From the NCBI GenBank assembly GCA_030789695.1, contig CM061132.1, positions 30,280,418 through 30,344,417 of the forward strand: a stretch of DNA of 64,000 nucleotides, given 5' to 3'. This DNA is from Scilla litardierei (lineage: Eukaryota; Streptophyta; Magnoliopsida; Asparagales; Asparagaceae). Below the pieces are notes generated by a model that made no database searches, was not told the origin of the DNA, and was given only the letters and a program-made list of their open reading frames with translations. This document shows positions 42,617-54,522 of this stretch, piece after piece. A program made the translations under genes and the position numbers. Position 1 is the stretch's first letter. Each line of letters begins with the position of its first letter.

Positions 42617-43558
42617 AGGATTAATGGTTTGAGGAAGATGGGGGCTCAATGGAGGAGGAATTAGGGTTTTAGGTCATGAGGAAGAAGAAAAAAATGTTTG
42701 GAGGGGTATTTATAGGGTTTGGTGGCGGCTAGGGCAAAACTAGGGTTTACAGCACTGGTTAGTCGGTCAAAGAACAACCACTGACCGACTAGTTTGGAAA
42801 CTAGTCGGTCGGTTGACCCACGCAGACCGACTAAGAGTAAACAGTAACCCAGACGAAAATTAGGATTTAGATTTAGTCGGTCAAGGAACAATTACTGACC
42901 GACTAGTTTGACATCTAGTCGGTCGATGAACGTTCTTGGACCGACTAAGAGTAAACAGTAACTCGACTGTACAGAAGAACTAAGAATTAGTCGGTCTGAG
43001 TACAAAACTTAACCGACTAGTTTAACAACTAGTCGGTCGAAAGATGAACTTAGACCGACTAAGAATGAACAGTACTGATACCAAAAATTAGTAATTGAGT
43101 TAGTTGGTTAAAGAAGCATTACTGACCGACTAGTTTGCAACCTAGTCGGTCAACCAAGGTTCTTAGACCGACTAACGACAAACAGTAACTCCTGAATAAC
43201 TTTTCAAGCCCGCTAGTCGGTTCAAGAAGGTTTTCCGACCGACTGGATCGTCATCAAGTCGGTCGGTGCCCCTTCTTATACCGGCTAACGTGCACCAAAA
43301 GTTCTGAAATGGAGCGCGAAGCTCCGGGATGGTTTCCTAAGTCTCCTAGGCTCGTTCTAACTCTAAGATATCGACGTTATGAAGCCCGTCACGAATGACT
43401 TACTTTAAACACACCGACCGACGGAAGAATCTAGAGAATCACGACGAAACGAACGAAAATGAAACTACGGAGACGGAAATGGAAATCTTAACAAAGGAAA
43501 ACAACCAAACATATAAATATTTATAATAAAATCCATACATGAAAAACCAATCGTTACA
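42617..43558 (-). repeat. Tekay 5' LTR, part 2 (outer end)
   Basis: Begins with the second AGGAT copy and continues the LTR. Contains the TATA box (42707-42714) and cassette (42758-43290), and ends at 43558 where the minus strand starts TGTAACGATTGG. Flanked by TGCTT, the expected right target duplication (left copy outside the window). Confidence 0.9.
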
Positions 43559-44015
43559 TGCTTTGAGGGGATCTACCGACAAATTATATCACTACATTGA
43601 TGGCTACCGCCATTGCGTCAATGAGAGCCACCGTAGTACCTCGAAGCTCTAATCCACGAGAGTGGTACGAGTTGAGAGACCATCTCCAATAAAACCAATG
43701 CAACGTAAGAGTCCTAGCCTAGCGTCGACATCCGACGGTCCTAGTGGCGAGTACTAAAGCCCTAATCTTTTACATTTTATTTATTTATTTCTTTGTGTGG
43801 AATCCCCTATTTGCGACGCTGAGTGACACAACCTTTGCATCCATCACCATTACGACCCTCCATACTCCACATCCACCAATAAACCCACAAATCTAACTCA
43901 ACCTAGGAGTAGATAGGTAGTATAGTACCACTTCCCCGTGTTCGATACCCGATTGTCACTATACCGTGCACTTGCGGTAAACGACATTGTTTCTGAGTTA
44001 ATTCCGGCTCGATCA
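43559..44015 (+). repeat. Athila-type LTR fragment (3' end)
   Basis: Has the typical Athila LTR end (GTGTTCGATACCCG, ACTATACCGTGCACTTGCGGTAAAC, ending GGCTCGATCA) but no primer site after it. Truncated at 43559 by the Tekay insertion. Flanked on the right by an ATHILA ORF fragment, so probably the end of an LTR inserted there. No constant-loop hairpins lie in this part. Confidence 0.6.
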
Positions 44016-44350
44016 ACCATCCACGTGCGGTGAATGGAACTAAGGAACTCTAAGTTTGGTCGGAAATATGTCTCAGCATGTGTGTGCAGGAATGCGGTCC
44101 AGCCAATATTGGCAAACAAAATTTCGACTCCCTATACGACTCCTAAGGATAGGAGGGTGTCAAGGTTCGTGAACCTGGTCGCAGACATGGGGCGCATGTA
44201 AAGCCTAGCAATGGCCGTTCTCTGCTGCTTGTCCCCTAGGGTGATCCCGTGAAGTGGAATGATGGGCGGTGCAACAGGAGAAGGTGGAGGCGGCTCCGTG
44301 CCTCTTCGGGCACGGGATTGCCTACTGGCGGAGGTGTAGGTAGATACCAT
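44016..44350 (-). pseudogene. ATHILA ORF-1 fragment
   Basis: Minus strand: MVSTYTSASRQSRARRG start near 44347, then Pro-rich sequence, GITLGDKQQRTAIARLYM, RFTNLDTLLSLGVV. After a frameshift near 44115 comes FANIGWTAFLHTHAETYFRP and LEFLSSI, cut at the LTR edge. The order matches 19600-19810 of the Athila element (RFAHLADLGRLGVL, NVGWRDFL, RPTLEVLSSI). Confidence 0.75.
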
Positions 44351-44611
44351 TGAGGCAGACCTCTTAGATATAGAGAGAGAGTGCGTGTATGGATGAGAGT
44401 GATGCAAGGCATACAATAGCACGAAAGAAATGAAAATAGCAACAATAAAATACGCAAAAATTTGGAATTTATAGAAGATGAAGGAGTTCACATAAGGCTT
44501 GACGAATTCTTGGTAGGTCTTCTCCTTTGGGTTGCCCCCCGTAGTTGATCAAGCTCCTCCCAGCCTCTCCATGATGAAGATCTTGCCCATTTGGTGGAAT
44601 TTTGGTGGGAA

Positions 44612-45731
44612 CCATGTTTTCAAACTTAAGAAAGCGTTATATGGGTTGGGACAAGCTCCTAGAGCTTGGTATGATCAACTCAAAACATTTCTTTTGGATT
44701 TAAGTTTTAAAATGGATGAAGTTGATTCAACTCTTTTCATTAAAGATTATGAAAATGACATCCTTTTAATTCAAGCTTATGTAGACGATATTATATTTGG
44801 TTCTACTAACTTTAATCTTTGCCAAGAATTTCCTAAGTCTATGAAGGATGAATTCGAAATAAGCCATATGGGCGAGCTTAACTACTTCCTTGGACTAAAA
44901 ATTCGGCAAATGAAGGATGTGACTTTTATACATTAAACTAAGTACACTGGGGAGCTTATCAAGCGATTCGGGATAGAATCGTCTTCAAGGAAAAGGACTC
45001 CCATGAGAACGACAATACATCTACATAAGGATGAGAACGAAAAAGATGTAGACGTTCGTCTATATCGAGGTGTGATTGGTAGCTTACATTACTTAACCGC
45101 TAGTAGGCCTGATATCATGTTTTCTGTATGCCTTTGTGCTAGATATCAAGCTAGACCTAAAGAGTCACATTTGATTGTGGTTAAACAAATTTTTCGTTAC
45201 CTCAATCATTCACTAGATTATAGGGTACTTTACCCTAAGTCAAGCACATATGAGTTAATCTCATATAGTGATGCAGACTTTGTCGGATGCAACTCTGATA
45301 CGAAGAGTACTAGTGGCACTTGCTATTTTCTATGAAATTCCCTAGTTTCTTGATTTTCCAAGAAACAGAACTTGATATCATTGTCCACGACTGAAGCAGA
45401 ATATATTACCGTGGGTCATGCATGTGCACAAGTTCTTTGGATGAGACACACACGGTTAAAGACTATGGTGTCAATTGTGATACTTGCCCTATCATGGTTG
45501 ATAACCAAAGTGCAATTTGTCTTTCCAAGAATTCAGTACATCACTCCCATACCAAAACAAATATATGTGAGACACCATTTTATTAATGATCATGTAGCTA
45601 AGAAGGACATCATCTTAGAGTATATTGAAACCCAAAAACAAATCACCAACATCTTCACTAAACCTCTTAAAGAAGATTCATTTGTGAGGTTATACTGAGA
45701 ATTAGGGATTATGGGTGAATCTGAATTGTAG
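44612..45731 (+). pseudogene. Copia reverse transcriptase/RNase H fragment
   Basis: Plus-strand SIRE-type pol from [20 protein letters not shown] through the intact RT box YVDDIIFGSTNF to RNase H ([27 protein letters not shown]) and the end LGIMGESEL. It starts abruptly in mid-RT. Stops occur at about 44936 and 45335, plus a frameshift near 45450. Close relative of the copia element at the left edge. Its 3' continuation resumes at 53797 after a later insertion. Confidence 0.85.
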
Positions 45732-45922
45732 GAGTTCATACTTTCATGTCATATCATGCTTGAACTCATATCATCATTTTACTTCTCTTGCGTTTTCAAG
45801 ATATATGTTTCTCACATATTTTTTAAGAGATGTATTTGAGATTTTGATGATTTCGATTGTTTGTAATAATTTACGTGATTCGTATGTTAATCAATAATAT
45901 TTTGATATAGATTTCCTGATTT

Positions 45923-45927
45923 GAGTT
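45923..45927. repeat. Target site duplication GAGTT, left
   Basis: GAGTT precedes the LTR start TGTTGGATC. Second copy at 53797-53801. Confidence 0.9.
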
Positions 45928-48253
45928 TGTTGGATCTGGATCCTAGCTTAGAGGGGGGTGAATAGGCTAATAAAAAACTCTCGTGCAACCCACGAAAAAT
46001 CACATGCAGTTAAAATCATAACCAGAGTAAATAAGAGACAATCACAGAGTACGCGCAGATATACCCTGGTTCGGTTGTACCAACGACCTCGTCCAACCCC
46101 AAGTAAATACTAGCATTAATAAGTTCCTTCCTTACACCTACAATGGGGTCCTAGCTCTAACTCCCTACCTAGACTGTACCACACTCAACAAAGTGCAGAA
46201 CTCTATCAACCTAGTAAATGTGTATCTTGACTGCAACAACACGTCAAGACCCTCTTGTCTAGCCCCAACCAGACAAGTCTAAAATAGTCACAAAACAGGT
46301 AAAAGTTTTCCCTACAGAGAACGTTACACTAATACACGAATATAAAGAGTAAAGAATTTAGAAATACTCAGTTCGTGTCCGTGTAGCGTCTCTGTCAGTC
46401 AGCACGTCGTCAGCTCCAATCTGACACAAACGGTGTCTCGATCCGACTTCTGGATCTCAGTCTGTAGCTCTTTAAACTTGAGTGCAGAAATAGGTCTGTG
46501 CGTAAAGTAATCCCTATTCAAAACAATTTATCTGCGGTCTGTGCACTCAGCAATCCCTTAATTACTTTCCACGTCAGCAAGAGAAGTTATGCTCTTCGTT
46601 TTCACGTGTTTTTGGTTCACGCAGTCGCCATGTCAGCAAAGTAAACCCCGCTTCGACTCCTTCTTTGTCTTAGGGCATGCAGCGATCGGACGTCGACTTC
46701 TCCAAGAGACGAAGACAGCGGGTTCTCATTCGACGACGGCATCTTCGTCTATGGCATGCAATAGCTTCTGCACATGACGCCAGTGGCGACTCAACTTCGG
46801 GCAGCAGCGGTCTTCGACAGCGGCGGATGACTTCTCCAGCGACGTGCACTTAACGGCGGCAGGCTTCTCTTGACGACGACGGCGGAATAAGCGTGCGAAA
46901 AATTTTCGACGTTTGTAGATGCAGCAGTGACTCCAGCTTCAGCTTCGACCGAGCTCGGTTCCCGCGGCGGCGTTCGACTTCGAGTGCAACGACGTCGAGA
47001 GCTTCCATTGGCAAGGACGACAGCGAAGTTCTTCTCTGACGTCTTCAAGAGCTCTTCAACAGTAGGTTTCGACGTCGAGCAGCGAGCAGCTCTCCTTTCA
47101 ACTATGCCGACATACCTCGACCACAACTTCGTCGTTCAACTACAATGGCGGTGCTAGCTTCGACGACGAGCTTCTGCGTGCTTCAGCAGCAAGACGACGA
47201 TGGCTTCTCCGACTCGATGGCGTCTGCAAGCTTCGGTAGCGACGACTCCTTCGAGGAATGGCGACGGCGAGCACACGTACAAGCTACGGCGACATCGAGG
47301 CCTCGATGCTTCAACGGTGATCACGTGAAACATCTTCGACAACTGCGTGAGACGCTTCGTCTTCGACGTGCGGGTCGTCACGTCTCCGATTCTCGTTAGA
47401 TGGCGGCAACGGCGACTTGAGCTCAACGGCAACTTCTTTCCACGGCGACTGCTCGAGGACGCGGCGAGCAGGGTGAAGTTCTTTAGATGGGAGATGGCTA
47501 CGGCAATGACGACATGAAGATGAGAGGGCGTTGCGATGGTGAAGCGATGTCAATCGTGGAAGATGGCAGCTTGGCTTGCGTAGGTAATGAATGTTGTAGA
47601 AGTTGCACGGTTGAAGGTTTTTGCACGATGAACTCCACGTTTTGTAGAAGGATGATGCCGTAGTGATGGGAAGAAGTTTTTGCCATTGAAGCTTGCGGCA
47701 AGATGAGTTTTTCACGTGAGTATTGCTTGGAGAAAGTTTTGAGGCCGTGGTCTTTTCTTTTTGGGATTTGCCACAAGTTGAAGGTGGGAAGATGAGAGAT
47801 TGCTTGCAGCGGTTTAGACTAGGGTTTTTAGAATTGAGGGCCGGCTTTTTTTTGATTTGTTTGTTGCTGCACAATAACCCTAGGAGATAAGTTGTTTATA
47901 TATAGTATAGGCTAGGGTATAAGAGAACGTGACTTGGTCAATTTGGCTAGGGGTAGGAGAGAATCCCTAAGGCAAAGGAAAAAGATTTGATATGGTATGA
48001 TCTTCAATTAAAGATTGAATAAGATTTGAACTCATCTTTCCATCTTTGACCCATTCCAATTACTATGTAAACACCTCTTACACTCTCATCCAATTTGCCA
48101 TATGGTTAGCAATTCTTCCATCTCGTTGACGTAGTCATCGTTTGGGTATTTACATCCCCGCCATCACTGAAACACACTTAGCACACACGTTAAATAGTTC
48201 GCACACACGTTTGTCATCGTCAAACTAGAGATCCTAGATTGACGCTTTCAACA
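45928..48253 (-). repeat. 3' LTR of the gag-only copia element
   Basis: Plus orientation TGTTGGATCTGG to GCTTTCAACA. Contains AGAGGGGGGTGAATAG near its inner edge (SIRE-type LTR end), a GC-rich block with many TTCGACG repeats (46680-47440) and a TATA box for minus-strand transcription at 47892-47905. Confidence 0.9.
47892..47905 (-). promoter_or_regulatory. TATA box of the gag-only copia LTR
   Basis: CTATATATAAACAA on the minus strand, about 350 bp into the LTR. Also present in the other LTR near 53440-53455. No palindrome cassette precedes it. Confidence 0.6.
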
Positions 48254-48266
48254 ATCTCCCCCTTTT
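48254..48266 (-). promoter_or_regulatory. Polypurine tract, gag-only copia element
   Basis: AAAAGGGGGAGAT on the minus strand directly before TGTTGAAAGC, the start of the 3' LTR. Confidence 0.8.
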
Positions 48267-49551
48267 GATGATGACAAACCCATCAAAGATTTGAGCAATA
48301 ATAGATGTGTGTGTAAGTGTGATGAAGTATGTAATGTGATGTGATTATACAGTGAGGCATTCAAGCATTACAAGCATGCACAACAAATATAGCAATGTAC
48401 TCCCCCTATTTTCAAGCTCCCCCTTCAACAAGTAATACCATGACCATTATGTGACAATGCTCCCCCTTCAACAAATCTAACAAATCTTTTCCTTTCTCCC
48501 CCTTTGTTATCATCAAAAGTGGGCTAAATGAAGTCCTGAAAATATCTCATGCAAAAAATAAACCATTATAAATTGTAACTTGCAACTACATGTGTTTTCT
48601 AGATAGTAAACAATTCAAGCTCATAGAAATTCATAAAGTGACTTCTCCACCTTTGTGTAAGTGTAATGATATAGACAATAAAGTACTAAGGGAGATTCAA
48701 TTTTAGAAAAAAATCAACCAACTCAATCCACATTTTCCATTTTTCATGAATATCACTAGGATTGGATTTTCCCACCTCATTAAAGATGAGTTCAAGTTAC
48801 CAATCCCAAAACATAGCCTAAAAGGACTTTTAAATGTGGGGTGGCATTGCTTGACGAGTAATATACACCAACACTAATGATTACCCATGTAGCATAAGTT
48901 GGATACTCGTGGGTTGTGTATTAGCCATGAAGTGTATCCATTTTTCATACGGAGCAAAAATATTATTTATTTATTTTTTATTTTCAATTCTTTTGTGCTC
49001 AATTTTTATTCATGGCTATACACATCATGTCCCTTAGAAAAATTCAGATTTTAATCAACCTACATTCACTTTCCAATATTCTTCAAAATAATCTCCAAAA
49101 ATACTAAAGGTCTAATATTCGTGAAAGTGCACATGTAGGTGTAGAAATCATATTAATAATTCATAAGTCATGTCATGGCTACTAAAATAGATATCAACAT
49201 GTCCATGTGGCTACAACAATAATGAATTGATTTCTACAAGGAATATGAATGGACATTCAATAATACCACTTATAAAGATTCATAAAGAGGTATTCATTAA
49301 GCATATTTTTTTTGATTTTTGGTTTTTCATACCTTTTTTTGGTTTTTCTTATATAAAGAACTAAAAACAAATCTAAAGAACAAACAAACAAGCACATAAA
49401 CAAAAATTAAGTCAAGCACACACACAAAACTATGAAGGTATGCAATGAATGCAAAGAGGGAAAAGAAATATACCTTCGCGTCGCTATTTGACTAAGGAAC
49501 TAAAAGAATGAGACTTTTAATTCATCGCTCCTCGCCAAATCTCCACCTCAC
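48267..49551 (-). other. AT-rich non-coding tail
   Basis: 1.3 kb between gag and the polypurine tract with repeated CTCCCCCTT strings near 48400-48510 and no supported coding frame. A pol region would normally be here; it is absent. Confidence 0.6.
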
Positions 49552-51242
49552 CTACATGAAAGGTGTTAAGTGTGACCTTGGAATCCAACAAGGTCCACTA
49601 GTGCTAGCCATTAAAGTTTTAGGAACCCACACTTGTTTGAACTTTATGTTTGTGTTCCTAAACTTACAATAATAGGATGTGTGACCAACACTATCACAAG
49701 TAAAGCACTTTGCATGCATATTTTTCACAATAGAGTGCACATTGTGGAATTTCTTAAAGACATGCTTTTTAGCAGTTTTTGAATCAGATCCAAGTTCTTG
49801 TCTATTATTACCATATAATTGATTCTCTAAAATAGTATCCAATGATTGTTTCCCTATAGAGAACTTTTTAATGGACAATTCAAGACTAGAGACTTTGGAT
49901 TTTAATAACACATTTTCATCCACAAGCAAAGTACATTTACTTATAAAAGAGCTATTGTTCTCCTCCTCCTCCTTTTCAAATTCAACCATTTTTCTTTTAA
50001 GATCGTTATTTAACATGCACATTTTATCATTTAGCTCTCTAATCATATAATCCTTTTCAGTTTCGAGCTTAACTAAATCCTGCTTAAGCATGCTAATATC
50101 ATTCAATAAGGACGGGCAAGAGAGACACACAACTTCTTCATTAAAGCATACTTTTTCCTTTTTCATTATAGCAATGGTAGAATCACGTTCATCAAGTTTT
50201 TCTTTAAGAATGTCAACTTCTTCAGAAATATCACAGTTTTCCTTTTGTAATTTAAAGCTGGCATTCCTATAATCAATTAACGTGAGTTCTAGCTCATTAA
50301 TCTCATTTTGCATTCCTTTACAAACATCTAATAATTCAGCTTTAGTGAAGGAATTTACCTCATCACTCTTTGCCATTACGCAGACGACAGCAGAGTGGGC
50401 TACACCTCTTCATCCTCATCCTCAGCTTCGATGTCCATGTTCCAAGTTAGCATCTTGGCTTTTCCTTTATCTTTAGCAACCTGAGCAGTCTCTTGTCTGC
50501 AATGCTTCACGAAGTGTCCCTTTTTCCTGCATTTGAAGCATTCAACTCTATTAGCAGAATCTTGTTCAGAAGAATTTGTATCGTAATTAAAAGTGTTAGA
50601 GCGAATGAACCTTCTGTGTATTTCTGATCTTTCTTGAGGAGTTCTGACGAACTTTCTAAAATTTCTAACCATTAGCGCCATCTCCTCCTCCTCCTCATCA
50701 TCATCTTCGCTAGCTTTCAGAGCAAGTGGCTTTGAAGCTTTCTCCTTCTCCTCAGGTTTCTCTCTTTCTTCAATATTTTGCAATTCAAGCTCGTGGGACA
50801 TTAGATTACCTATCAAGTCCTCCACCCTCATCTGTGATAGATCCTTCGCTTCTTGGATGGCAGTGAATTTAGGCCTGAAAGAGCTTGGCAGCGCTCTTAA
50901 TAATTTCCTCACCTGTTCAAGACTAGAATATGGCTTACCGAGCGAGCTAGGCTTGTAGACGATGTTGGTGAATCTCGCAAACATCTCTGATATTGTCTCT
51001 GATGGTAGCATGTGAAATCCCTCGTACTCTGTGCTCAAAAGTGAAAGTCTAGACTCCTTCACCTGTGACGTTCCCTCGTGCGTCACCTCCAAAGTATGCC
51101 ATATTTCCTGCGCAGTTAGACAATGTGACATACAATTGAATTCAGATTTATCAAATGAACAAATGAGAGCATTCATATCTTTAGCATTAAGAGAATAAAG
51201 TCTCCAATCATTATCATCCCATTTATCATCAGGTTTAAGCAT
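49552..51242 (-). pseudogene. Copia gag in two frames, two zinc knuckles
   Basis: First frame from 51242 (MLKPDDKWDDNDWRLYSL) has the copia gag core (QEIWHTLEVTHEGTSQVKES, LPSSFRPKFTAIQEAKDL), an acidic linker and the knuckle CFKCRKKGHFVKHC. It stops at 50400. The second frame (50376-49552) has a long coiled-coil-like region rich in Leu, Lys and Glu and a second knuckle CFTCDSVGHTSYYC, ending WVPKTLMASTSGPCWIPRSH. A frameshift between 50376 and 50400 splits them. The true start is probably upstream of 51242: gag homology (W and Y residues) seems to continue, but with stops. A gag that packages its own RNA in trans-supplied particles is plausible. Confidence 0.75.
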
Positions 51243-51454
51243 TTCAGTATTTTCAATTTTAATGACATGTGGTTTATAGCCCTTTTCAACAATTTACCAA
51301 GCTTTATAATCAATAGAAATCAATTAGATTCTCATACGATTTTTTCAATAAGCATAATCTACTCCATTAAATCTAGGTGGACATGATATGGACTGACCCT
51401 TAGCAAAAGCACTATCAATGTGATCCATGGTCAATCCTAGGCTAGATCCTAAAA

Positions 51455-51469
51455 CCTGCTTTGATATCA
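51455..51469 (-). promoter_or_regulatory. Primer binding site, tRNA-iMet type
   Basis: TGATATCAAAGCAGG on the minus strand, close to the TGGTATCAGAGC site, 2 nt from the LTR edge. Confidence 0.75.
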
Positions 51470-51471
51470 CT

Positions 51472-53796
51472 TGTTGGATCTGCATCCTAGCCTACAGGGG
51501 GGAGGGGTGAATAGGCTAATAAAAAATTCTCGTGCAACCCACGAGAAATCACATGCAGTTAAAATCACAACCAGCGTAAATAAAGGACAATCACAGAATA
51601 CGAACAGATATACCCTGGTTCGGTCGTACCAATGACCTACGTCCAGCCCCAAGCAAATACTAGCATTAGTAAGTTCCTTCCGTACACCTACAATTGGGTC
51701 CTAGCTCCAACTCCCCACCTAGACTGTACCACACTCAACAAAGTGCAAAACTCTATCAACCTAGTAAATTCGTATCTTGACTGTACCAACACGTCAAGAC
51801 CCTCTTGACTAGCCCTAACCAGACAAGTCCAAAATAGTCACAAAATAGGTAAAATCTTCCCCTACAGAGAACATTACACTAATACATGAATATACAGAGT
51901 AAAGAGTTTAGAAATGCTCAGTTCGTGTCCGTGTAGCGTCTCTGTCAGTCAGCACGTCGTCAGCTCCAATCTGACGCAAACGGTGTCTCGATCTGACTCC
52001 TGGGTCTCATTCTGTAGCTCTTTAAACTTGAGTGTACAAATAGGTCTGTGCGTAAAGCAATCCCTATTCAAAACAATTTATCTGCGGTCTGTGTGCTCAG
52101 CAATCCCTTAATTACTTTCCACGTCAGCAAGGGAAGTTATGCTCTTTGTTTTCACATGTTTTTGGTTCATGTAATTGCCACGTCAGCAAAGTAAACCCCG
52201 CTTCGACTCCTTCTTCGTCTTAGGGCATGCAGCGAGCAGACGTCGACTTCTCCAAGCGACGACGACGGCAGGTTCTCCTTCGACGATGGCGTCTTCGTCT
52301 ACGGCGTGCGACAGCTTCTGCACAAGATGACGGCAACGAATCAACTTCGGGCAGTAGCTGTCTTCGACAACTGCGGATGACTTCTCCGGTGACATGCACT
52401 TAACGGCGGCAGGCTTCTCTTAACGGCGACGGTGGAATAAGCGTGCGACGACTTTTCGACATGCGCAGCTGCAACAGCGACTCTAGCTTCAGCTCTGACA
52501 GTGCTCGATTCCCGTGGCGGCATTCGACTTCGAGTGCAACGGTGTCAAGAGATTCGTTTGGCAAGTACCGCAGTGGAGTTCATCTCCGACATCTTCGAGA
52601 GCTCTTCAACAGTGGGTTTCGATGTTGAGTGGCGAGCAGCTCTCCTTTTAGCTACGCCGGTGTACCTCGGCAACAACTTCGTCGTTCAACTACAACAGCG
52701 ATGCTAGCTTCGATGACGAGCTTCTGCGTGCTTCAGCAGCAAGACGATGATGGCCTCTCCGACTCGACGGCGGCTGCAAGCTTCGGCAGCGACGACTCCT
52801 TCGGGGAACAGCGATGACGAGCACACAAACAAGCTCCGATGACAGTGAGGCCTTGACGCTTCAACGGTGATCACATGAAACAGCTTCAACAACTACAAGA
52901 GACGCTTCGTCTTCGACGTACAGGTCGTCACGTCTCTGACTCTCGTTAGATGGCGACAACGACGACTTGAACTCGACGGCAACTTCTTTCCACGGCGACT
53001 GCTCGAGGATGCGACGAGCAGGGTGAAGTTCTTTAGATGGGAGATGGCTGCGACAATGACGACTTGAAGATGAGAGGGCGCAGTGATGGTGAAGCGATGT
53101 CAATCGTGGAAGATGGCAGCTTGGCTTGCGTGGGTAATGAATGTTGTAGAATTTGCACAGTTGAGGGTTTTTGCATGATGAACTCCATGTTTTGTAGAAG
53201 GATGATGCCGTAGTGATGGGAAGAAGTTTTTGCCCTTGAAGCTTGCAGCAAGATGAGTTTTTCACGTGAGTATTGCTTGGAGAAAGTTTTGAGGCAGTGG
53301 TCTTTTCTTTTTGGGATTTGTCGCACTATGAAGGTGGGAAGATGAGAGATTGCTTGCGGCGGTTTAGACTAGGGTTTTTAGAATCGAGGGCCGGCTTTTT
53401 TTTATTTGTTTGTTGTCGCACAATAACCCTAGGAGATAGGTTGTTTATATATAGTATAGGCTAGGGTATAAGAGAACGCGACTTGGTCCAATTTGGCTAG
53501 GGGTAGGAGAGAATTCCTAAGGCAAAGGAAAAAGATTTGATATAGTATGATCTTCAATTAAAGATTGAATAAGATTTGAACTCATCTTTCCATCTTTGAC
53601 CCATTCCAATTACTATGCAAACACATCTTCCACTCTCATCCAATTTGCCATATGGTTAGCAATTCTTCCATCTCGTTGACGTAGTCATCGTTTGGGTATT
53701 TACATCCCCGCCATCACTGAAACACACACACATTAAATAGTTGGCACACACGTTTGTCATCGTCAAACTAGAGATCCTAGATTACCGCTTTCAACA
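51472..53796 (-). repeat. 5' LTR of the gag-only copia element
   Basis: Partner of 45928-48253, TGTTGGATCTGC to GCTTTCAACA, followed by the second GAGTT (53797-53801). Confidence 0.9.
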
Positions 53797-53869
53797 GAGT
53801 TGAGTTAGAGTATCGGTCCTAGGGTGAGTTGTCTCTATCCTCTGGATTTAAACCTCACTGTGCATTTTT

Positions 53870-54197
53870 GGACCAGGGTTCGACAGTCGCCTGCCCAAAC
53901 TCAAATTTTCTCACTGCACACTGTATTTTTTGCACAGCTGACTGATGAACATTTTACAGTCGACTGTCTCTGTGACAGGCGACTGCATGTTGGTCATCAA
54001 TTGCCTGTCCAAATCTTGAGATGTCTTTGTTTTATCATCATATTTTTTGATTCTCTGTCAGACGACTGTTGTGTAACTTACAGTCGACTGTCTTTCCGAC
54101 AGGCGACTGTGAATTACTCATCAGTCGACTGTCTGTCAACCCAAGCCAATCTCTATCCTATCCACCAATCATCTGACGATTGTTCATCAGTCGACTG
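53870..54197 (+). repeat. CAGTCGACTG palindrome array
   Basis: Four exact CAGTCGACTG palindromes at 53957, 54081, 54122 and 54188, with related half-sites (CAGTCGCC, GGCGACTG, GACGACTG) between them. Located between the RT fragment (after removing the nested element) and the env-like ORF, in a region with no coding frame. Confidence 0.8.
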
Positions 54198-54522
54198 ACA
54201 ACTTTTGTGGCGGTTCGTTAACTTTATCTGAACCGTCGATTTTTCGATCCAACGGCCCAGATTCTTTTGACCCCATCATATATCCTCGAGGGCCGTCGAT
54301 TTGTTTAGATATTTTCCCTCTCATCCGACGCTTCTTCCCTTGTCTCCCTCCTTCGAATTCCAACAGTTGTTGTCGATTTCTTCCTCGATTCAAAGCTCCA
54401 GTCTCCGATCACTCTTCCCAATCGTTCGATTGACTCCTTCTCCGTCGATCGTCACCAATTAGGTATCATTTTTCGTTTGTCGATTCATTCGTGCATTACT
54501 TTCATATCTTTTGATTCGTGTA

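Larger units (their letters stand above)
7357..43558 (-). mobile_element. Tekay/Del-like chromovirus (Ty3/gypsy), host of nested insertions
   Basis: Minus-strand element with 5' LTR at 31355-43558 (interrupted), gag at 31213-30085, pol at 29971-26578, polypurine tract at 26533-26545 and 3' LTR running left from 26532. The left LTR is interrupted by the Athila-type element and then by the copia element, so its last part (equivalent to 31355-31910) lies outside the window. LTR ends are TGTAAC...GTGACA. Domain order protease-RT-RNase H-integrase followed by a chromodomain-like end identifies a chromovirus. The intact LTR would be about 2465 bp after removing the nested element. Left and right LTR copies differ at about 7 of 474 compared positions (7357-7830 against 31911-32384), mainly transitions. 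Confidence 0.88.
45928..53796 (-). mobile_element. Non-autonomous SIRE-like copia element (gag only)
   Basis: LTRs at 45928-48253 and 51472-53796 (2326 and 2325 bp) flanked by GAGTT. On the minus strand: 5' LTR, tRNA-Met-type primer site (51455-51469), gag, long AT-rich tail, polypurine tract (48254-48266), 3' LTR. The internal region is only 3.2 kb and has no protease, integrase or RT, so the element depends on a helper. LTRs are visibly more diverged from each other than those of the Athila or Tekay-derived insertions, so it is older. It interrupts the plus-strand copia remnant between its RT and its env-like ORF. Confidence 0.9.

Noticed and set aside
47311..47874. 187-codon minus-strand frame just downstream of a TATA box in the gag-only copia LTR
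   Set aside because: Part is kept in the partner LTR, but with many amino-acid changes and a shorter frame. Ser/His-rich with no domain, probably leader RNA.
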